Positions 23,431-35,208 of a stretch of 64,000 nt of DNA are shown here, piece by piece. Source of the DNA: Heloderma charlesbogerti. Taxonomy: Eukaryota; Chordata; Lepidosauria; Squamata; Helodermatidae. Location of the stretch: contig JANEZZ010001907.1 in NCBI GenBank assembly GCA_026122225.1, positions 434,001-498,000 on the forward strand. The letters are read 5' to 3'. The notes beneath the pieces were generated by a model that saw nothing but the letters and a program-made list of their open reading frames with translations, made no database searches and was not told the DNA's origin. Within the stretch, counting starts at the first letter, position 1, and each line of letters opens with the position of its first letter. The translations under genes and the position numbers were made by a program.

Positions 23431-23993
23431 TACTGGGGAATGGGGCTTCTGATCTCTCTTTATCTCTGGTGATATGGTCAACAGATTTGATATATGGTGG
23501 GGGTAGGTGACGTGGTGCCCATGGGCCACAATGCACCTCCCCCAGACACCTTTCTTGGCACTTGCCAAGCTGCCCTACCCCTCCCACTAAAAAAAAGAAA
23601 AAATTAATACATTTTCTTATCTGCAGCTGGGATTGCTGTGAAATAGGTTTCTCTTGGTGCTGAAAACTGTGGGTTCAAAGTAGTTGCTTAGTGTCTTGGG
23701 GCTCAGAACCCACCTCTGCCTTGTACTAAGTCATTTAGGCAGGTTACTTGTCCTTTGCCACACCTTTCATAGCAGCCATTTTGTGGTGGTGCCCTGGACC
23801 ATTTCTCCAATTGCCAAATGTGTCCATGGCCCAAAAACATTGACTATCATATATGGCATTTGAATTTTGGTCTTCCAGCCATCATGATAAAAAGTAATAC
23901 TATTAATTAGGGTGAACAGCAAATACTAAACAAATGTATGCTTAAATGAAAGTAATTTACTGAAATTCTTGGAGGGTATCTTTGCAGGAAAAG

Positions 23994-24450
23994 TGTCAGG
24001 GTTGCCTCTGCGCACAGGGACTGGCAGAGTAGTTCTAATTCTGAGGAGGAACCACAAAACATGGGGGAGGAAGTTTCCCAGGCTCCTCGAGACACGGAGA
24101 GACAGACTCCTCAGGTTTCAAAAGCCCAGCTGGACAGAGAGGGCCCCTCGTCACACACCCTTGTTGTGAGAGATAGCGAACAGGGAGAGGTGGGGCTTGG
24201 AGAGCCTGAATTCTTAGATGCTGGGTGCAGATACAGAGCCAAGAGGGAGATGGCAGGGGCGGAGCTTAGGCGATCTGCCCGATTGGCCTGGTGGGAACAG
24301 CTGTGCTTAGAGACCTCAAGAGAGCAAGGGAGATCCCATCTCACTCCACCTCTTAAGTTAGGATAGCAAGCCCACCTTTTCTTCAAATGGGGGGCAACTT
24401 TCGTCGCTTTCCTTTGAACTCCCTGAAGGCATTTGCAGGTGTTCTTAGAA
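23994..24450 (+). mobile_element. LTR fragment, sister of 46210-46740
   Basis: Starts TGTCAGGGTTGCCTCTG and matches the solo LTR at 46210-46740 (reverse orientation) over about 400 bp: AACATGG...GAGGAA, CAGCTGGA, GAGGGAGATGGCAGGGGC, GATCTGCCCGATTGG, CTTAAGTTAGGA. After about 24430 the match is lost, so the 3' end is missing. An open frame runs through it, but LTRs of this kind can be open by chance. LTR retrotransposon or endogenous retrovirus cannot be told apart without an internal region. Confidence 0.7.
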
Positions 24451-24459
24451 GGCACGTGA

Positions 24460-25440
24460 ACTGCCAATCAGATTAATAATCTTGTCAGTTCTGACAGCAA
24501 CGATCCCCTTTTGTGAAGGATTCCAGGCACCCCCTTGTACATTTATCAGTATGGCCAGATCAGAGAGTGTGTTTGAAGAATTCTCAAGCTCAGCCTTGGA
24601 AACGCTGCCCACAATAGTATTTTTTTTTTCTGTATGTAACTGCACAACCCCTATTCCTCATCTGTCTCTTATAAAGAGGAGCCCCCCTTTCCCTTCAAAT
24701 ATAATCTTAACTGAGATGCTAGCGCTAAGGAAGAATGAGTTATCGAGAGAGATAAATTGATGTGATGCTCAAATTGAGATGCACTTATGAGCCTGCAATG
24801 AGTCCTTCTGGAAACTCAAGAGCATCTAAACATCACAAATCTGCCCATGCTGTCATATGCTATGGCATAATCTCATCTAGGCAGCATACCTGATTTTATA
24901 TGCCCTTTTCTCACTCGGTAAAGTTAGAAGCTAAGGGTTGATTCAAACATTACCTCTGTGGTATGTTTGATGCTGTAAATTGTTGTATGCATTCCATGCC
25001 AAACCAACACCCTCTTACAGAAATTGGAAGTGGTCCAATGACCATGCATGAGGAGTCACATGACTCCAACAGGCTTCATCCCTGACCATTGCCCATTCTT
25101 TTACACCTCCGAAGAGACCCTTCACTAAGACAAAGTGGACTCATGCATGTGCAAAACTAGGCTCTCTTCAGACATTTAAATAAACGCACATAGATCAGGA
25201 GCGTAGCCTGCAGTTGGTTTGCCACACCTCCCATGCACATTTCTTGTACCTACTATGAATACCTGTAAGGAGTTTTTGTCTCTCTGCTAATTTAGCAAAG
25301 CACACAAGCAAGGAAGGAAGGAATATGTCTGCCTAATAAACTACCACTTACTTCACAGAGTAGTCCATGTCTCCAGAATCCATAAAATTGGATCAGGAAA
25401 CAAAACAAAACAAAACACTTCTCACATGGGTCAGTTCAGG
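24460..25440. other. Non-coding sequence, nothing recognised
   Basis: No coding domain, RNA gene or repeat unit could be named. Confidence 0.4.
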
Positions 25441-25447
25441 GGTGGGG

Positions 25448-25560
25448 AACCTCTGGCCCGCAGACCTAATCCAGCCCAGGGAGGTCCCCCATCTGGCCCC
25501 TGGAGTTCCCCTCCCAGGCCATGCTCCTCTCCCAAGCCCCACCCCCAGCTGGCTGACACA
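25448..25560. repeat. hAT-like fragment, one terminal repeat
   Basis: CAGGGGTGGGGAACCTCTGG is a typical hAT MITE left end in reptiles. A GC-rich body follows. The right end and target duplication were not found. Confidence 0.45.
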
Positions 25561-25849
25561 CATTGCAGCTGAATGTATACATTACCACAATTGTGTGGAG
25601 CCTGACCTATGCAGGAGAGATTATGACAGCACCAACCACACTGCTGTGGTATAATATGAACTCACCCAAAGCATCACAGAATGCATGCCATAGAACTAAT
25701 GGCTGGTTCAGATTTAGCCTCTCAGCCTGGTTACTAAAAGCATGCCACAAATAGCTTTCAGCCATTATGTAGTTCTTCTACTCTGAATGCCAGCAGATCT
25801 TTAGGCCAAGCTTTTTCCCATCACCTGTTGTTTGATTTTATTATTTTTT

Positions 25850-25918
25850 AAACTAGAGATACTGGAGAATGAACCTGGGACTTTCTGTATGCAAAGCATG
25901 TGCCCTTCCCCCAAGAGT
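25850..25918. repeat. tRNA-like SINE fragment (possible)
   Basis: The words AATGAACCTGGGACTTTCTG and TGCAAAGCATGTGCCC resemble the tail half of a tRNA-related interspersed repeat common in squamates. Not a functional tRNA: no acceptor pairing is visible. Confidence 0.35.
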
Positions 25919-25919
25919 A

Positions 25920-27380
25920 AATTCCACTACCTGCCCTGGGAAATGCTCCCAAGCAAGTATGTGCAGGATTGTAGCTTTAGTTGCCCACATTTTCACATAC
26001 CTGAGATGATTCCAGGAACAGCTCAGTATAAGTTCATCTCCTGCCATATTTTTTATGGGCAGATAATAAAATTCAGTCTAGATTTTTGCAAAGTGAACAT
26101 TATGCAACGAATGGCATACCATTTGACTGTGTACCTTTATTTTTTGTTCCACAGCTAGAATTATTATTTGATAGATCACATATTTGAATAGATTATTCAT
26201 CTATTTCCATTTATTATCATACACAGTATCATCGTACCATCTTGTAAAATATTTTATGCACTTAAAAACAGATGCAGTAATCCTCACCCCTATGTTTGCT
26301 GCCAACCCACCAAGGTCCATGGAGTTTCAGTGCTGAGAAACTGCATGAAATTGCACTGTTAAGAGAAACTTGTCTCTCCATCCAATATATCATTTATTGG
26401 AACAATGAAAACGTGTGTATACCTGTATCTAAATTGTTGCAGATGGTTAGGTCCTCTATAAACTCTCAGCCACCGGGCAGATCTATTGGATGACAGTTGA
26501 AGTGATAAGCACTAATATGACTGTTCCACATTAATTAAACTAATCTGCTAACTATATTCCTGTGTGTAAAATGAGATGAACTGTAAAAATAATACTCTAT
26601 TAAAGAGAAAATCATATGGAACGAGTATGAATTTGTTAATTAACTAACTCTGAGACAATTTGATAATGAAAAATATGTCTACTTTTGCTGTGTGGAAAGT
26701 ATTACAACAGGCCAGCAAAAAAGAGGAAATAAGTTGGGCAACATCCTCATCTTTGCTCTTCTTCAATGTGCAACATAAAACGTATAAATAAAGATGGATT
26801 GGATATTAAATCAAGACATCACTTTCTATACAAGCCATGGTCTTCCTGAGTGCATTCAATATAAAGAAAAAGTTCTGTGTACAGCACAGTTGGACTGTAT
26901 GACAGTGGATTCCTATTAAACTGAGGGCATGTTTACACAACACTTCAGCTGGCTTAACTTCCCCCTCCTCACATGGAACTCTAGGAATTATAAAGCCATT
27001 CTATACCTTAGAATGAGGTAGTAAACAGAGGTGTTCAAATTCTGGACCATACCACTTCATACTACAGGACGGAGTCATATCTGGGGGTATGTATGTCATG
27101 TTTTCCAGTGCTTCCACATTTGAAAAGATCCATGCATGTAGTGAAATAGCAGAAGGAGAAGTCTAGGCTGTAGAGGAATGTGGGAAGAGGGAGATGGTTG
27201 TTTGCTTATGTTTGTTGTGGGCTGCTTTGTGTGCAATTCCCCTGCGAAAGTGCAGCATACAGTTTAACATCTAACCTTGAATTTCCAGGAAAGCCAAGGC
27301 ATCTTAGAACTAGCTTTGTAAACATAGTTTTTCAAAGACTTGGCAAAATGATAAGCATTGTCATTGGCCATGGTACATAT
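25920..27380. other. Non-coding sequence, nothing recognised
   Basis: Mostly AT-rich with short frames on both strands. No named repeat or RNA. Confidence 0.4.
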
Positions 27381-27516
27381 GGGGTAAAATCCAATATATG
27401 TCCTACTTAGAGTAGACCCATTGAAATGCATGGGGCTTAAGTTAGTCATTACTTACTTGAGCGAAATTCGTTTCCATGGGTGTACTCTAAGTAGGGCTTG
27501 TGTTGGATTTTACCCA
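27381..27516. mobile_element. TIR MITE with GGGTAAAATCC ends
   Basis: A 136-bp inverted-repeat element: GGGTAAAATCCAATATATG with CCTACTTAGAGTAGACCCAT on the left, mirrored by ATGGGTGTACTCTAAGTAGG and GTTGGATTTTACCC on the right. ATG flanks both ends, so a 3-bp duplication is possible. A shorter relative is at 51632-51709. Confidence 0.7.
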
Positions 27517-27624
27517 TGTTCTCCTCCCTACCCCTCATTCCAAACAGGAATGCAGGTTGTTGACATGCTATTGGGGTGGGGGATGAATGTGTGTACCATG
27601 GGCACACACATTCATGCAATCATA

Positions 27625-27770
27625 GGAACATAGGAAGCTGCCTTACATCAGGTTAGATTATTTGTGGATCTAGCCCAGTACCATCTACCTTTACTGCGGC
27701 AGTGGCTCTCCAGATTTTCACCACCTGCTCCTGAGATCCTCCTAGTTGGAGATGAGTCTGAAAAGCTATC
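27625..27770. repeat. Interspersed repeat (ACATAGGAAGCTGCC type)
   Basis: GGAACATAGGAAGCTGCC, GTGGATCTAGCCCAGTACC and GCAGTGGCTCTCCAG follow the order of a common squamate interspersed repeat. I am not sure whether it is a CR1 tail or a SINE. Confidence 0.5.
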
Positions 27771-28197
27771 ATTTGTGTACATGAGTTGGTCCCATATACC
27801 AGTAACGCCTTCACAGTTATGAGAACAGACAGTCACATCTAGCTGGAGCAATGAGAGAGCAATGAGATCAAACATTAAAGTGCAGCATATCTGATTCCCA
27901 CATTGCTTTTTATAGAAGTCGTGGGGTTGTATCCAAAAGTGTCTGTTCGCAAGTGAGACAGACACAGCTGGGGGAATAGGGTCCTCCTCCCCCTGAAGAG
28001 CCATACCTGCCCCCCCAATTTGCTCTGGAGGTTTGGGGGACCCTCTGGAGCAAATGTGGGGGCAGCAGGGGAAAGGAGGAGAAGGGAAAGTGTCATTGCG
28101 TGAGTGGAGGTCTGCTCATGTAATACTGGATGCAGCCCATGGTCCTGAGCATTTTCAACAGAGAAAAAAGTTCTGTCCAGTGTAGCTGAATGTTGAA

Positions 28198-28512
28198 CCA
28201 AACTACACATTATCCTAATCATGTAGTGTGTACCTGAGCCCTGTGTTTTTGCTTTACCTTAGTGTAACTGTGCACAGCTCTGATGCAGATTGGGACCAGC
28301 ATGCTCCAAGAGAGGAGGATTAACCCTTTTTCCTCTTTTAAACCTCCCGTGCAGGGGGGAGAGAAAAAAAAATTGGGGAACGGGGGGTTATTCCTTTGGT
28401 CCCAGAGTACACTGGTCCTGATCCGAAGCAGAACTATATGCACTTACACTAAAGTAAAACAAAACACAAGCCTCAGCTACATGCTATATGATTAGTGTAA
28501 CATGTAGTTTAG
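28198..28512. mobile_element. Foldback MITE, about 315 bp
   Basis: A near full-length palindrome centred at about 28355. AAACTACACATTATCCTAAT on the left pairs with ATTAGTGTAACATGTAGTTT on the right, TTTGCTTTACCTTAGTGTAA with TTACACTAAAGTAAAACAAA, and the arms continue to the centre. Target duplication not clear. No coding capacity; frames on the two strands mirror each other. Confidence 0.8.
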
Positions 28513-28837
28513 CCCTCACAGTGTTTCGTAGCATAAACGTCTTACACGTTCTCAGGGGTAACTTTATGAAGCTATTATAACTCTAAGCGGCTTAGCACTC
28601 TTCTGTCCCTCTAACTACAACTGTGAAAGGAAAAACAGTCACTCACAGTTATACAGAAAGTGCATGCTGAAGTGTGTTTTACATTCAAAGGTCCACTTCT
28701 ATTCAGTTTCAGTTTTTCAAACACCTTTCATATATTCCTGTCGTATAGACACAAACCGGGAAAGTAAGTCCTGTGTGCCAATCTAGTGGATTCTCCACCC
28801 GCCTCCCCCAGACATCTGTTTGGAAAGGATTGCAATT

Positions 28838-28855
28838 TATTTATTTATTTATTTT
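28838..28855. repeat. (TTTA)n microsatellite
   Basis: Short TTTA run, possibly a LINE tail remnant. Confidence 0.6.
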
Positions 28856-29539
28856 TGCTTCTTGAGAATCAAAAGAACAGCTTTCTGCCTTCAACAAAAT
28901 AAAGGTATAAAATAAAAGTAAATTGCTCCTGCCAATGATTTTTTCCCCCTAAGGAAAAAAAAAAAAAAGGAAATGGAGTTGAAGTTGACTTAGGATATAG
29001 ATCTCTATCCTCTCAGTCATTTTTGTGATATTTTTTCATAAACTCAGCTGCTTCTGGTTTGCCCTCTAATAATACTCAGAAGGCTTATTTCCCCTGTATA
29101 ACTCTATGTAAACACAAAGTTGAGAGAAGGGTATTTAGATTCATCCTCCACGAATCCTGCTTTTCAGAAAATGCTTGTTTACCCAATTCAGTAGTTTTCA
29201 AAAATATAATGTGCATTTTAAAATTAAAATTATGATGATTCCTACTACTGCTATATGGGAAATTGATAGCATTTTCAATCAGGTTCAGATTCTTCTGGAA
29301 TTTGTTCTTCTTGAGATACCACATGCTCCAATGGTTTTTATTTACTGTGAACAGTCCTAATTTCCTGGTATCTATCTGTGGTAAATCACTATTCCTGTTT
29401 TGGAGCGATTTCAGGACTGCATTCTTGGAAAGGTTGTTCAGTGTGACTCACTAGCAGGGCCAGCCTTAGGGATGAGTAAGCTTGTCTCTTACCCTGGGCA
29501 GCACAGTGAAAAGGGTGCCAAACTGAGCATGGTGGCTCA

Positions 29540-29939
29540 GGGCTTCTCCACACTATGGAAAAATCCCGCAGGCTTTCGCCTTTCTGCTTCTGTTTCCATT
29601 GTGCAATTATGACAATGGAATTGTCCTTTAGATGATGAAAATGTGACATGGAACTGGAAATGCGCTTTCTCGGCAGCCTTAGGGGCTTGCTCGGTTTTCA
29701 ATGAAACAATGCCATCTAGTGGCTGAACTATAGCACTATGCCAGCATTTCACACTGCCAGTATCTGCGTGTTGTTGTTGTTTTTTAATTCCAGCTTATCT
29801 CCTACCTTCCTGAAAGCAGGATAAACAGGAAATAGTGTGGGAGACGTCATGGAGGTTGATGACGTTGTGTAAAGGATCCACAAACTTCTGTGAGTTGCCA
29901 ATCACGAGTGTGCAATAAATCGCTTGTGTAGAGATATCC
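29540..29939. mobile_element. 400-bp MITE with a possible 3-bp duplication
   Basis: Left end GGGCTTCTCCACAC, right end GTGTAGAGATATCC, flanked by TCA on both sides (29537-29539 and 29940-29942). Shares blocks with 3602-4000. Resembles the Harbinger-like group in end structure and duplication size, but is a separate family from 18662. Confidence 0.65.
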
Positions 29940-30007
29940 TCACGATCTGTTGCGTATACTGTCTGCAGTGAACTAGGGCAGGAAAAAAAGCAAGAAAAAA
30001 ACAGTAA

Positions 30008-30096
30008 AGGTACAATCCTATACCCACTTATCTGGGACTCAGCCCCAATGAACTCAGCGGAGCTTACTTTTGAGTAGACAAGTGTAGGATTGAGCT
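30008..30096. repeat. CAATCCTA-type MITE
   Basis: ACAATCCTATACCCACTTAT ... GACAAGTGTAGGATTGAGC, an 89-bp inverted-repeat unit. Confidence 0.65.
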
Positions 30097-30319
30097 GAAA
30101 ATGTGCTTACCCTCCCCCCCCCACGTGCTCACAACACCTTACAGGTAGTTTGAGTACTAACTTCAAAAATGAACTTCAACCAATTCACTTTAAATTATGT
30201 TTCTTTTCCAATTTCCAGTTTGATATAATTTGCTCTAGATAAAAATCAGCAGAATGCAGCCTTACTTTGAGGTGACATTACCGAACACCATAAGCACTAT
30301 AGATACCATAAACACTATG

Positions 30320-30358
30320 AGATGATGATGATGATGATGATGATGTGATGATGATGAT
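30320..30358. repeat. (GAT)n microsatellite
   Basis: About 12 GAT units with one interruption. Confidence 0.9.
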
Positions 30359-30699
30359 AGAAAACTGTAAGAGGTCAATTGCAAAACTGACTATTGAGTG
30401 GAGGTGCTCAAGGTACAGAGAACTTTTTATTCCAGGGGCAGGTCCAGTGGTACAGATGCCATTCTTCAGGCTGCAACCTTCTCTTCTTGATCGCTAGAAG
30501 CAAAATCACTGCAGGAAAGGGGCGGTAATACCAACATTACATGTTTGGTTGCCAAAAGGCTCCTGCAAAAACACTAACTTTGCATTTCTCTTTGCTCTAC
30601 AATTTTTAGCAAGGCAAAATGCATGCTCTCATCACATTATGCATTTCTTTGACTTCCTTGGCTTCCACTTATGCAGTAGGAAAACTGTCCATCTGTACT

Positions 30700-32040
30700 T
30701 TACTTTTCCATCTGCATTGGCTGCATTTGATTAACATTCAAAGCCCTAAATGGCTTGGGGCCAGGTTATCTGAAGGATTGTCTCCTCCCATATACACCTG
30801 CCTGGACCCTAAGGTCATCTTCAGCGGGATGCCCCTAGGGATGTACGAAAGACACTTACCTTTTGCGGTTTATGTTGATGGTGGGAGGGAGGCGCTCCGT
30901 CCCTCTCCCCGGAATCCTGGATGGGGGGGAGGCGCTCCGTTCCTCCCCCCCCCGGGAATCCTGGCCGGCCGGCTGTGCTTCTCAGGGATTCTGCGGAGCC
31001 GCCAGGCGGCTCTGCCAGCAGCCGGACATCCGGCCGCTGGCTAGCAGGGACGCAAATGGCGGCAGCCACAGCCGTTTGCGTCCTTGCAGTCAGCCGTGAT
31101 AGGCTACGTAAATGTTTAAGTAGCCTATCACGGCTGACTTAAAAAAACAACAACAATGCATGTACGCAAATGGCGGCGGCCATGGCCACCGCCATTTGCG
31201 TTCCTTATTTTGGCATGTCTTAGTCTACGTCAAGATTTACGTAGACTAAGACGGAGAAAATAAGGGGAACGTAAATAGTGTAGCGGATGCGTTTGTTTTT
31301 TTTTAAGTCAGCCGTGATAGGCTACGTAAACATTTACGTAGGCTATCACAGGTTTTTTTTTAAGCTTAGCCGTGATAGGCTACGTAAATCTTTACGTAGC
31401 CTATCACGTTTTGTTTTTTTTAACTGGAAATGGCGGCGGCGGCAGCTGGATGGAAGACCGGCCACCGCAGCCGCTGCCGCCGAACCGCCGCCAGAGCCGC
31501 CGCCACCAGGAAGATCCGCCCCAGGTAAGTCTCATCCCGGGGGGGGGGCGGGGGGGCAAACCGTTCCACCACCGATTTCGGGGGGCCGAATGCGCTGGCA
31601 TTCGGCCTCCCCGAGATCCGTGGCGGAATTCTCTGACATCCCTAGATGCCCCTGCCAAACAAGCGAGGTGGATGGCTACCGAGAAGAGGGCCTTTTCTGC
31701 TGTGGCACCCCAGCTGTAGAATGAAATTTCCAGAGAGGCTCGCCTGGCATCTACGTTGTGCTCCTTCCGGCACCAGGTGAAGAACTTTTTATTTCCCCAG
31801 GAGTTTTAGCCTTTTAGCTCTGTGTTTTAAATCTGTTATTGTGTTTTAAATCTCTGCACTGCTGCTAGGTTTTTAATTTTGGTTTATCAGCACTTGGTTT
31901 GTCAGAATTCTCTTTCTTTTAAAAAATATTAATTATTGTAACGTGGTGTTTTTATTCTTTTATCCTGTCTGCGGTTCACTGCTCTGAGATCTTTAGATGT
32001 GGAGCAGTATACAAATATTGTAAATAAAATAATTTAAAAA
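30700..32040 (+). mobile_element. L2 LINE 3' end split by a palindromic hAT element
   Basis: The plus-strand copy covers the end of the L2 reverse transcriptase region and its 3' UTR. CAAAGCCCTAAATGGCTTGG, GGCCAGGTTATCTGAAGG and CTCCTCCCATATACACCTGC before the insertion, and TGGCACCCCAGCTGTAGAAT plus CCGGCACCAGGTGAAGAAC after it, align with the corresponding part of the L2 at 11500-11830 in reverse. The ORF is decayed. The interruption is at 30836-31644. Confidence 0.82.
30836..31644. mobile_element. Palindromic hAT-like element, copy 2
   Basis: 809 bp, TAGGGATGTACGAAAG to TCTGACATCCCTA. Flanked by exact GATGCCCC duplications (30828-30835 and 31645-31652). Hairpins: AGTCAGCCGTGATAGG.../...GGCTGACT at 31088-31139; CGCAAATGGCGG/CCGCCATTTGCG at 31165-31200; GTCTTAGTCTACG/TAGACTAAGAC at 31217-31252; GTGATAGGCTACGTAAA types at 31314-31349 and 31372-31407. 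The right GC-rich part aligns with that of copy 1 (AATGGCGGCGGCGGCAGC; GGTAAGTCTCATCCCGG; GGGGGGCCGAA). Subterminal CACTTACC lies 17 bp from the left end. No transposase. Confidence 0.9.
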
Positions 32041-32041
32041 A

Positions 32042-32098
32042 ATGATGGGAGTTGTAGGCCAAAACATCTGGAGGGCCACAAGTTGCCCCCACTCCTGC
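32042..32098. repeat. Half copy of the 17097-type hAT MITE
   Basis: ATGATGGGAGTTGTAGGCC followed by ACATCTGGAGGGCC, the right half of the family seen in full at 17097-17220. Confidence 0.6.
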
Positions 32099-32099
32099 A

Positions 32100-34636
32100 T
32101 TACAGGGAAGAGAGAAGGGGATGCGGAGTGCTGGCCATGCTTTTGCCGTAACATGCAGTTCCTGTTGCTAGCGCTATTATAAGGCAGCACCCTAGCTACC
32201 AGTTCTCAGCTGGCAAAGTTAATTTTGAAGTGCTGACAAGATGTTATAGGAGAATTATGTTTTTTTAGTGTCATCTCTGTACTCAGAAGAAATAATTGCA
32301 GGGCATGATATTGCAGTGTGAGCTAATACAGCATACAGAGAATGGCCTTCATCAATGTGTGAAGATGCCGGGGAAGGTGGGATGAGAGATCCTTGGTATG
32401 AGAACACAAGTGTTAGAAATCGGTAAGAGAGTCCCTGTTTTATATGTGAAATGTCGGAAGGCATGAGTTTCTCCAGATCGTCTTCCTTTAATTCATCATA
32501 GCTCGAAGTAGGTTCCATTCTAAAGATAAAGATTAATGTACCCCATAAGGAAGCGATGAGATGGCATGGATGGAAGTTTTATGACATTTTGCTTCATCAG
32601 TAAGGAGGTGTCTGCTAATTGATGTTACCAAGTCTTCCCTCATGAGTGAAGATAAATATCATCCAAGTTCTGAGCCACTAGGGATTATACATGTTTCTGC
32701 AGTTTTTTGTTTTTGTTTTACTATAATAATTTTATAGGTTTGCAATCTAAGAAATATTTTAAAGGTTCACAAACATCTATTTATTTTTATAGCAATGGGT
32801 TTGTTTGGTTTGATTTAGTTGGTAGTTTGGATGGGGAAGCTCAGCTGTTCCTGGCGGAAGAGGTCCATGGGTACATTGGCGTGCATACAGCCAGAACAGA
32901 ATGAGATATAGTAGTGACTGATTTTAACTTGAAAACATCGAAGCAGCTTTGATATCTGTGTTACTGTATGTTAGGATGGGAAATCTCAGGCCAATGGGCA
33001 AATTCAGTCTTCTTCCCTTTCTGATCAGGTTCCCTTGCAAGTTCCTGATAGATCAGTGAACAGTGAAATTAATGCTTACAGGAAAGCAACAGAAGGGGAA
33101 AAATAAGACGAGTAGAGTTGGAATGATTTTTCTATTCCAAAACTGGAATTTGATCAAATTTCAAATTTGAGAATTCAGATTGTATTCTTTTCTTTTTTAC
33201 ATTATCTGAAATATCAATGGATGTTAAATATGTATTTCAGATATAAAATATCTGGTGCATATGCAACAAATATGCAATAACTATGTGGTGGATATTAACC
33301 CAAAAATGTAGAGGAGAATTTTGAGGGAAACTGTGAGGTGCGGGAGACATTTCAACTATAAATACACGTCTCGGTATATGAGACATTTGACTTGCTGTAT
33401 GCATGTCTGTTGCCATGCATAAGAGCTAGGGAGAGCACATATGTGCTGTTACAAGTCAGGCCAAGGACAGGATTTAGTTCTAGGCAGGATCAGTACCATA
33501 GGAACACCAAGCTAAGTGCCTTGAATCAGAGATATACTCAGAATAGAGCTGTATATAAAGCTACATGGACGGTAATAGCTTTGTCAGTAATGGAGGCCTG
33601 GAGTTCCTCAGGATCCAGGAGCAAAGCCAAGTTCTGGTGCTCTAAGGATCAATCCAAGAGCGGGGATGAGTAAACCTACTCAACAGAATTTCTTGGAATA
33701 ATCACCTGCATTCAATTTGGAAAATGGGTTATCCTTTGTATCTCATATAAAGGAAATATCTAAAACAGATAACATATATATATATATATATACTCCAACA
33801 CTGTTTTATAAGAACAGTAGCTGATCAAATAATTTTAGCTGACAAGCTATTAGTCTTGGCTGCACTGTTTTTCACTAACATTTGCAGCAGTGCTAAAAAA
33901 AAATGCTTCCCCTTTTGGCAGTTTTTGGCACTCCTTGTTAACGTGTTTGCTTATTCATTTTACTTGCTCTCATTTGTCCTCAGTGATGTCATCACAGAGC
34001 CAAAACCGATTGGCTACATGGCATCATCAGGGATTGGATGACATCACCAAATAGCAGCCAGAGAGAGTGCTGAACAGAACTGACAGAGGGAGATTATTCA
34101 CACAATCCTACCCTTTTCCAGGAGACATTTCCTGTCCCACCAAAATCATTTGTTTAGACCCATAAAATCAAAAGCAGACAATATTCAGTAAAACTCTATT
34201 TTAATTGATTAATCAATGCATTAATTACTCAAACAAATTCATTGCAAAACCTCAATGAAAAAGGCTTTTTGAGGATTCTGAAGGAACAGAAAGGGACAGT
34301 TTCTTTTAAGTGCAATGGAAACTACAATTTAATGAATGAGAAATACCTGTAATTGCTATAACGATCAATATTTTCTTCTTCCTCACATTTGGGAATGTGG
34401 AATATTTATTATAACAGGTAAACAACATGGTGTCGTTTATAAAAAGGCTCAAGATAGATCAGCATTTTGAAAGCGCCAGACATCACAGACAGATGTAATA
34501 CTGACTTCAACTAAGCACTGCTGATCCACTCATCCACCTGTGATTCTTATTACTAGAAAGAGAAGCATAATAATGGCACCACAGAAGGCAAAATATTGCT
34601 AGCTTGAAATAAAACTGTAAAGAAAAGCCAAAACAA
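32100..34636. other. Non-coding sequence, no feature recognised
   Basis: AT-rich, with a (TA)n run at 33773-33792. A minus-strand frame at 32255-32518 begins with an acidic peptide (MEPTSSYDELKEDDLEKL) but I see no family, splice context or conservation evidence, so I do not call a gene. Confidence 0.4.
33773..33792. repeat. (TA)n microsatellite
   Basis: Ten TA units. Confidence 0.85.
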
Positions 34637-34994
34637 CAAAGAGTCTTGTAGCATCCTAAAAACTAACAATGTATTATGACGTCAGCTTTTGTGGACTGCA
34701 GTCCACTTCATCAGATGCATGAAGTATTGTCCTAAGTTACATGGTGGGGGAGGCTGCTTGTAAACAGTGAGGACAGAGGGAAATGAAATGCGAAAGTGCT
34801 GAGAGTGATAATAATGAGCTTATTGACAGAGGCCATTCACAAAAAAGCATGTGTTGGTGATAACAGATGTCCCGGCTCTGGCAAGCAAATTACACATGAA
34901 ATGTGGTAAAAAAAACACACCTTTATCCTAAATTAATCCACAGATTATAGAATTGAGCCTCTTAGACTGCAATCTAAACATACTTACCTGAGTA

Positions 34995-35207
34995 GACATG
35001 TTTATTGTCCACCCTCATGGGCATGTGTTGTGTAAAGTAGAATCAGAATGTCTTTCTCCTTTATTTATCCCTGTTCATTCCAATAGGAAACCAGAATCCA
35101 CATGATTTTGCCTGGAAAATATTATTAATAATAATTATAATAATAATACAGTTTGCTCTTATCTCAAGCTAGGCTAGGCAAGAACAGTTGTGTCTGCAAA
35201 TCAATGT
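34995..35207 (+). repeat. Dispersed repeat, inverted partner of 47515-47745
   Basis: Blocks GTCCACCCTCATGGGCATG, AATCAGAATGTCTTTCTCC, CCAATAGGAAACC, TTTTGCCTGGAAAATATTAT, an (AAT)n tract and GCTAGGCTAGGCAAGAAC all recur in reverse complement at 47515-47745. Both copies keep an AAT microsatellite at the same internal site. Family unknown; here it lies inside the Penelope-like element. Confidence 0.8.
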
Positions 35208-35208
35208 T

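Noticed and set aside
23994..24500. Complete LTR or provirus at this site
   Set aside because: The 3' part of the LTR is missing and no retroviral or Gypsy coding region adjoins it.
25850..25918. Possible tRNA gene
   Set aside because: No cloverleaf or acceptor stem can be drawn; better explained as a SINE scrap.
30863..31724. Proline- and glycine-rich open frames resembling a CpG-island first exon
   Set aside because: The frame follows CGG-rich element sequence present in copy 1 as well; no host exon signal beyond the element's own GTAAGT motif.
32255..32518. Acidic 87-codon minus-strand frame
   Set aside because: No domain, splice sites or neighbouring exons recognised; openness over this length is expected by chance.
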